NCBI GenBank assembly: GCA_905182825.1
Contig: CAJJDJ010000077.1
Location: forward strand, 1 to 8,302
Length of the DNA: 8,302 nucleotides
From: Thiotrichaceae bacterium UBA7359
GTDB lineage: Bacteria; Pseudomonadota; Gammaproteobacteria; Eutrophobiales; Eutrophobiaceae
Reading direction: 5' to 3'
This document shows positions 4,589 to 8,302 of the stretch, piece by piece; the first letter of the stretch is position 1, and each line of letters begins with the position of its first letter. Below the pieces are notes generated by a model, which was not told where the DNA came from, searched no databases, and was given only the letters and a program-made list of their open reading frames with translations. Both the position numbers and the translations under genes were made by a program.

Positions 4589-6295
4589 TTATGTCTTATA
4601 CAAAGGTTCTAATTTTCCCTTAGTATTTTTTAACTCTTTTTTATCAGAAGATTGTGATTCAAAACTATTTAAAAAACCAGTTCCATCCCATTCCGATATT
4701 AAACTTCCATAAAGACAAATATTAAGTTCATCTAATTTTAACTTAAAACTTTCATTACTATATTTTTTCAGTAAATTAAGGTTATTAATATTTTTGTCCG
4801 GCCAATTAAGTTTAGCCCAATCGAGCAAAGCCTGTTGTGTCAGTTTTGGGTCATTACTTTTACAGGCATCTTTTATTTTCTTCATGTTTTTGCGTTGAGA
4901 AAGATTTACTTCGTCTTTAGTATCATCGACAAAATGACTACGCTTGCTTCTCCAAAAAAATATTAATGTTAATAACCATAATACAAGTGATAGTAAACTC
5001 ATCCATTTCCAAATAGGTTCTCCTTTATTTGAAATGATTGATGTTGAACTATTTTTTTTATTATCAGTTGATTCATTAACTGCATCCTTATTTATTGTTT
5101 TCTGTTGTTCAACAGCAGGATTTATGGTTAATGCAGCGATGTTGCTCTCTATCTGTATATAACTCTCAGGTAATTTTGCAATCTCCATCTTATCAAGATT
5201 CGTATTCCACCAAGGAATACTGATAGACGGTAAAGTATAAACACCTTCTTCAATTGGAATTATCGCCACCTTGTCACGTCGAAAACCAATATAACCATCC
5301 TCATTACTAGACTCGTTAAACTCGGGCTGATCGGGATATTGTTTGAATGTACTTGGTAATTCACTTTTTATTTCAGGCAAGTGACTTGATGCTAGTCCAC
5401 TTACTTTTAGCGTTAAGGTACGAGTTGTTGCTTCGCCCTGTTTTAGTTTTGATGGGTCAATTGACCATTGTTCTTCAATAGACAATTGTTTGGCTGGTAA
5501 CCATGTATCGCCCGTAAAAGAATCCGGAATAGGTTTAACATTTAGTTCTACTGCCTTAGACCGCTTTATAATAGACACTGATTTGCTAAATCGGTCGAAA
5601 CTGAAAAAATCTGTCGCTCCTCCCGTTTGTCCCTTAAAAATAAGTGGTTGAATGGTCATCGGTCCACTATTCTGAGGAAAAATAACAAATTGGCGCTCAA
5701 TCACTCGGTAGCGTTTACCATTACGCTGCGTATCAAAATTACGATCTTCTCCAAGTTTTTTAATTACTGGTTCACTATCGATTACTTTGATTTCACCTAG
5801 ACTCGATTTAGCGAATATGATTTGTTTTGCTATATACAACCTGACCGTATAGATGAGCTGTGCCTGTACATAGGGCGTCTTGGTGTTTACTTCAACGTTG
5901 ACAAAAACATCATCTGTAATATCTGCTTGATTTGATTTAGATCTCGCAACAATGTTGATGGAGAATGGCTTGGACATCTCTTTACCAAATCTTATTGAAG
6001 GGATATCTATAGTTCCAGTTTTATTTGGGATAAGTGTAGCTATCCATGTTTGTAGATAATTTATTTTCCCATTACTAATTTGTGTACTACTCCGATGACG
6101 CGTATCAAGCACTGAGAATGCATAGGTTAATGAACTAAAATCAGGCTTTGCATCAATCCTCCTTTCACTTTCAAAGATAAGATGAAATGATTCATCGATC
6201 ACGATAGGGTCCCGATCTACTTTAATTATTATTTCTGCCAACAGTAGTTTACTAAATAGCAATAATGATAAAGCAATTAATGATTTGTAATTCAT
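4589..6295 (-). CDS. batD: BatD family protein
   Basis: This 568-aa protein is an envelope-anchored member of the Bat system. Residues 1-20 are a signal peptide ending LLLA. The large exported part (21 to ~428) has the repeated beta-sandwich character of BatD: IIIKVDRDPIVIDESFHLIF at the start, IATLIPNKTGTIDIPSIRFG (85-104), then YTVRLYIAKQI (149-159), YRVIERQFVIFPQNSG (196-211) and VAIIPIEEGVYTLPSISIPWW (343-363). One transmembrane helix (about 429-448, WKWMSLLSLVLWLLTLIFFW) is followed by a basic stop-transfer RSKR and a ~118-residue cytoplasmic tail with ALLDWAKLNWPDK, as often seen in proteobacterial BatD. A Ser/Asn/Lys-rich linker (400-426) precedes the helix. It lies 7 bp downstream of batB and is clearly in the same operon. 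Family members are linked to aerotolerance in Bacteroides by name only; the molecular role is unresolved. Confidence 0.9.
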   Translation of the reverse strand: MNYKSLIALSLLLFSKLLLAEIIIKVDRDPIVIDESFHLIFESERRIDAKPDFSSLTYAFSVLDTRHRSSTQISNGKINYLQTWIATLIPNKTGTIDIPSIRFGKEMSKPFSINIVARSKSNQADITDDVFVNVEVNTKTPYVQAQLIYTVRLYIAKQIIFAKSSLGEIKVIDSEPVIKKLGEDRNFDTQRNGKRYRVIERQFVIFPQNSGPMTIQPLIFKGQTGGATDFFSFDRFSKSVSIIKRSKAVELNVKPIPDSFTGDTWLPAKQLSIEEQWSIDPSKLKQGEATTRTLTLKVSGLASSHLPEIKSELPSTFKQYPDQPEFNESSNEDGYIGFRRDKVAIIPIEEGVYTLPSISIPWWNTNLDKMEIAKLPESYIQIESNIAALTINPAVEQQKTINKDAVNESTDNKKNSSTSIISNKGEPIWKWMSLLSLVLWLLTLIFFWRSKRSHFVDDTKDEVNLSQRKNMKKIKDACKSNDPKLTQQALLDWAKLNWPDKNINNLNLLKKYSNESFKLKLDELNICLYGSLISEWDGTGFLNSFESQSSDKKELKNTKGKLEPLYKT

Positions 6296-6302
6296 ATTCT
6301 AA

Positions 6303-8129
6303 TTACCAATATTTTTCATTGTTTGATGATCGTCTTTTTTGTTGTATGTATTGATATTCAAATTTACGTCTTAATAATCCAGCAGGATCATCAGGAATTC
6401 GTCGCAACCATTGCTCAGTTGCTTGTTCTCTTTCATTTAGTTCTCTTTCTTTTTTTGTAGGTCTTTGAGCCTGTTGTTCGCCTTCTTTTTCTGTAGATTC
6501 TTTTTCTTGCTGCTCTTTTTTCTTTTGTTCTGATTTTTGTTCCTGCTCTGATTCTTCTTTGTTTCCGTCTTGTTGTTGTTCTGAGTCATCTTGTTGCTGT
6601 TGCTGTTGCTGTTGCTGTTGTGAAGATTCTTTCTCCTTTGAGTTGTCTTGCTGCTCTGATTCCTTTTTGTCTTCTTCTGATTTCTTTTCTTTTGACTCTG
6701 AATTCTCTTTTTGTTTCTGTTCTGATTTCTCATCTGACTTCTCATCTGAATCAGATTCTTGTTGCTGTTGTTTCTCCAGTTCCTTTTTAATCAAGTCACG
6801 GTTAAATATCGCATCTTCATGTTTAGGCTCACTCTTCAGAACCTCATCATAAGCAGCGATGGCATCCTCATAGCGTGATTGTTTTGCCAAGGCATTGGCT
6901 CGATTATAAATACTACGAGTATCCTTTTGTTCATTTAGGAGTTCTGCTACTGTAGCAAAATCACCTTTTCGATAATTTGCGGCTGCTTTCCATGCTTTAT
7001 TATCAAACAAATCAGAAGCTAACTCAGCCTGCTCATTGTCAAGTGCGCGCATCCCCTGCTGATTTTTATTCAACCACAAATCGTCCCATTCAAACGCAAC
7101 AGCAACTTCTGGAGTTTGTACGAGCACACAAATAAATAACACCAGATAACCTCGGCGAAACCCGAATGCAACGATAGGTAGGATAAATAAAATTAACCAA
7201 GGTCCAAATTCGCGCCATCGATCAGTTTCAAATTCTGATTTAGTTTCATTGTTTTTTTCAATTCCACTATTAAATAGACGATTGAGCCGTTCTATATCAC
7301 CATCGCTTAACTGGCTTGTTTCATAATACCCACCACCCGAACTAGCCATTATGCGAAGAACATCTTCATTTAATTTTGGAATCACAATCGTGCCTGCTTT
7401 ATCTTTAAGAAAGCTACCATCACTTAGTTTTACCGGTGCGCCTTCTTCAGAACCTATTCCTAATATAGAAACTTTATAACCACGCTGATTAGTTTGATTA
7501 AAAATATTATTAAACTGTTTATCGATTTCATCTGTCACTATCAATATATGTCCTTCGGTACTACCAGCCTGCTTTAATAGCTCCTCGGATTTTTTTATTG
7601 CTAAATCCACGTTACTACCTGGAGCCGGCATAATCTGTGGCGTCAATGCACTAAGCTGTGATTTTATCGTCTTAATATCATTGGTTAACGGTGTTACCGT
7701 AAAGGCATCACCTGCATAAACAATCAATGCTGTCTGCCCTTCTTCTCTTAAATCTAAGAGATCAGAAATCTTAAATCTAGCACGCTCAAGTCGATTTGGT
7801 TTAAGATCATCAGCATACATTGAATAAGAGAGATCCATAGCGATTACAAGTGCGGACTCTTTTTCAAACACGGGTTCGGGTAAACGTTCCCAGCTTGGTC
7901 CAGCAAGGGCAAAGATCATTAACAAAGCTACAAACCCAAACAATGAAATATTAGTATATTTTTTTGCACCTGTTCTACCCACTAATATATAAGGTAATAA
8001 CGCAGAGTCGCAAACACTCTCCCAATGTTCATTAATCAAATTTCTTTTAGCTAACATCCACATAAGAATAATCAGCGGTATAAGCATAATAAGCCAATAA
8101 GGACGAATGAAATGAAATTCAGGTGCCAT
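6303..8129 (-). CDS. batB: BatB-BatC fusion: membrane VWA protein with TPR and Gln/Glu/Lys-rich tail
   Basis: This 608-aa protein has two N-terminal membrane helices (about 10-27 and 59-76), then a von Willebrand factor A domain (about 92-285). Its MIDAS metal site is visible as DLSYS (99-103, DxSxS), Thr in PLTND (147-151) and Asp200 in IVTDE. A further hydrophobic hairpin (about 309-339) leads to a TPR region (about 352-450, e.g. YNRANALAKQSRYEDAIAAYDEVLK). Next is ~100 residues of Gln/Glu/Lys/Ser (453-555) with a run of ten Gln, and a conserved-looking end, QWLRRIPDDPAGLLRRKFEYQY (573-594). The separate BatB and BatC proteins of Bacteroides or Leptospira are joined here, as is usual in gammaproteobacteria. 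The start overlaps the batA stop by one base (TAATG), with GAGAGG upstream as ribosome-binding site. The likely role is as a partner of a MoxR ATPase in the envelope; the substrate is unknown. Confidence 0.93.
   Translation of the reverse strand: MAPEFHFIRPYWLIMLIPLIILMWMLAKRNLINEHWESVCDSALLPYILVGRTGAKKYTNISLFGFVALLMIFALAGPSWERLPEPVFEKESALVIAMDLSYSMYADDLKPNRLERARFKISDLLDLREEGQTALIVYAGDAFTVTPLTNDIKTIKSQLSALTPQIMPAPGSNVDLAIKKSEELLKQAGSTEGHILIVTDEIDKQFNNIFNQTNQRGYKVSILGIGSEEGAPVKLSDGSFLKDKAGTIVIPKLNEDVLRIMASSGGGYYETSQLSDGDIERLNRLFNSGIEKNNETKSEFETDRWREFGPWLILFILPIVAFGFRRGYLVLFICVLVQTPEVAVAFEWDDLWLNKNQQGMRALDNEQAELASDLFDNKAWKAAANYRKGDFATVAELLNEQKDTRSIYNRANALAKQSRYEDAIAAYDEVLKSEPKHEDAIFNRDLIKKELEKQQQQESDSDEKSDEKSEQKQKENSESKEKKSEEDKKESEQQDNSKEKESSQQQQQQQQQQDDSEQQQDGNKEESEQEQKSEQKKKEQQEKESTEKEGEQQAQRPTKKERELNEREQATEQWLRRIPDDPAGLLRRKFEYQYIQQKRRSSNNEKYW
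6465..6773 (-). repeat. Low-complexity Gln/Glu/Lys/Ser-coding tract in batB, with hexanucleotide repeat
   Basis: Codons 453-555 of batB use almost only Gln, Glu, Lys, Ser and Asp. At 6591-6620 ten Gln codons alternate CAA and CAG, giving a tandem hexanucleotide (TTGCTG on the plus strand). Unit gain or loss would change the tract by two residues without breaking the frame. The purine bias also leaves long open frames on other phases of both strands; these are shadows and not genes. Confidence 0.9.
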
Positions 8130-8302
8130 TATGCTTCGCCTCTCGCATTAACGACTCCTGAAGAATGTCGCTTCATAACGACAATGCACATTAAGACTAA
8201 TGCGATAGCTAATGGCCAATAAAATAACGCCATTTGCGGTCTGAATCGTTGCACATCTTTTTCTATGGGTTCAAGATCATCTAACAAAGCGTAAATCTGC
8301 TC
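8129..8302 (-). CDS. batA: BatA family VWA protein, C-terminal 57 residues (5' part outside window)
   Basis: The minus-strand frame enters from the right edge and runs 57 codons to a TAA that overlaps the batB ATG by one base. The sequence EQIYALLDDLEPIEKDVQRF, then RPQMALFYWPLAIALVLMCIVVM, is the familiar end of BatA-type VWA proteins: an IYxxLDxLEP motif, a Phe-Arg-Pro before the membrane, and a last transmembrane helix (about residues 24-43 of this fragment) starting at LFYWPL. A short basic and polar tail (KRHSSGVVNARGEA) follows and also contains the batB ribosome-binding site. The VWA domain itself is outside the window. The call rests on these C-terminal features plus the position directly before batB and batD. 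Confidence 0.85.
   Translation of the reverse strand, partial: EQIYALLDDLEPIEKDVQRFRPQMALFYWPLAIALVLMCIVVMKRHSSGVVNARGEA

Noticed and set aside
4944..5162. 72-codon plus-strand frame opposite batD, partly hydrophobic.
   Set aside because: The hydrophobic part mirrors the linker and membrane-helix region of batD. There is no start signal or recognisable family.
6437..6745. 102-codon minus-strand frame rich in Lys, Asn and Gln inside batB.
   Set aside because: It is an out-of-phase reading of the repetitive Gln/Glu/Lys tract and has no independent signals.
6559..6852. 97-codon plus-strand frame, Cys/Ser/Phe-rich with a ten-Cys run.
   Set aside because: It is the antisense shadow of the poly-Gln repeat in batB (TTG CTG repeats read as TGT TGC). 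The composition is an artefact.

Overview
The window looks like an AT-rich chromosomal stretch from a gammaproteobacterium. It carries a short-type IlvD, a VF530/DUF2132 gene, PgpA and a Bat (von Willebrand factor A) locus in the BatA / BatB-BatC fusion / BatD layout common in that class. The species cannot be named from sequence alone. I see no phage, transposon, CRISPR, tRNA or rRNA signal. Most of the window is ordinary housekeeping or envelope DNA.

Layout. (1) Bases 1-1146, plus strand: the C-terminal ~42% of dihydroxy-acid dehydratase (ilvD), then 8 bp later a VF530/DUF2132 protein with a disordered tail. A possible 39-codon membrane peptide at 1151-1270 follows. (2) Bases 1267-2422, minus strand: pgpA (phosphatidylglycerophosphatase A), then a secreted lytic transglycosylase. 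A 9-bp AT-rich hairpin sits directly in front of the transglycosylase start codon. (3) Bases 2463-4025, plus strand, divergent from pgpA: a tightly packed three-gene unit of a small exported protein, an exported COG4798-type methyltransferase and a DUF423 membrane protein, with a 1-bp gap and a 4-bp overlap. (4) Bases 4026-4588: no intact gene. The right part holds a clear but broken minus-strand gene of the DUF1232 (YkvA-like) family with two in-frame stops. (5) Bases 4589-8302, minus strand: batA (C-terminus only), batB with a TPR domain and Gln/Glu/Lys-rich tail (BatB-BatC fusion), and batD.

Function. The Bat proteins are inner-membrane proteins with periplasmic or membrane-proximal VWA and TPR domains, encoded in a single 1-bp-overlap/7-bp-gap operon and thought to assemble together. 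Their usual partners (a MoxR ATPase, a DUF58 protein and a DUF4381 protein) would be expected just beyond the right edge. The pgpA/transglycosylase pair and the exported three-gene unit also concern the envelope, but no shared pathway can be claimed.

The best second-look items are the DUF1232 pseudogene, whose two stops are each explained by a single transition, the hairpin that overlaps the transglycosylase ribosome-binding region, the unannotated 39-aa membrane ORF, and the apparently exported SAM-type methyltransferase. I did not find convincing evidence of a new multi-gene system.
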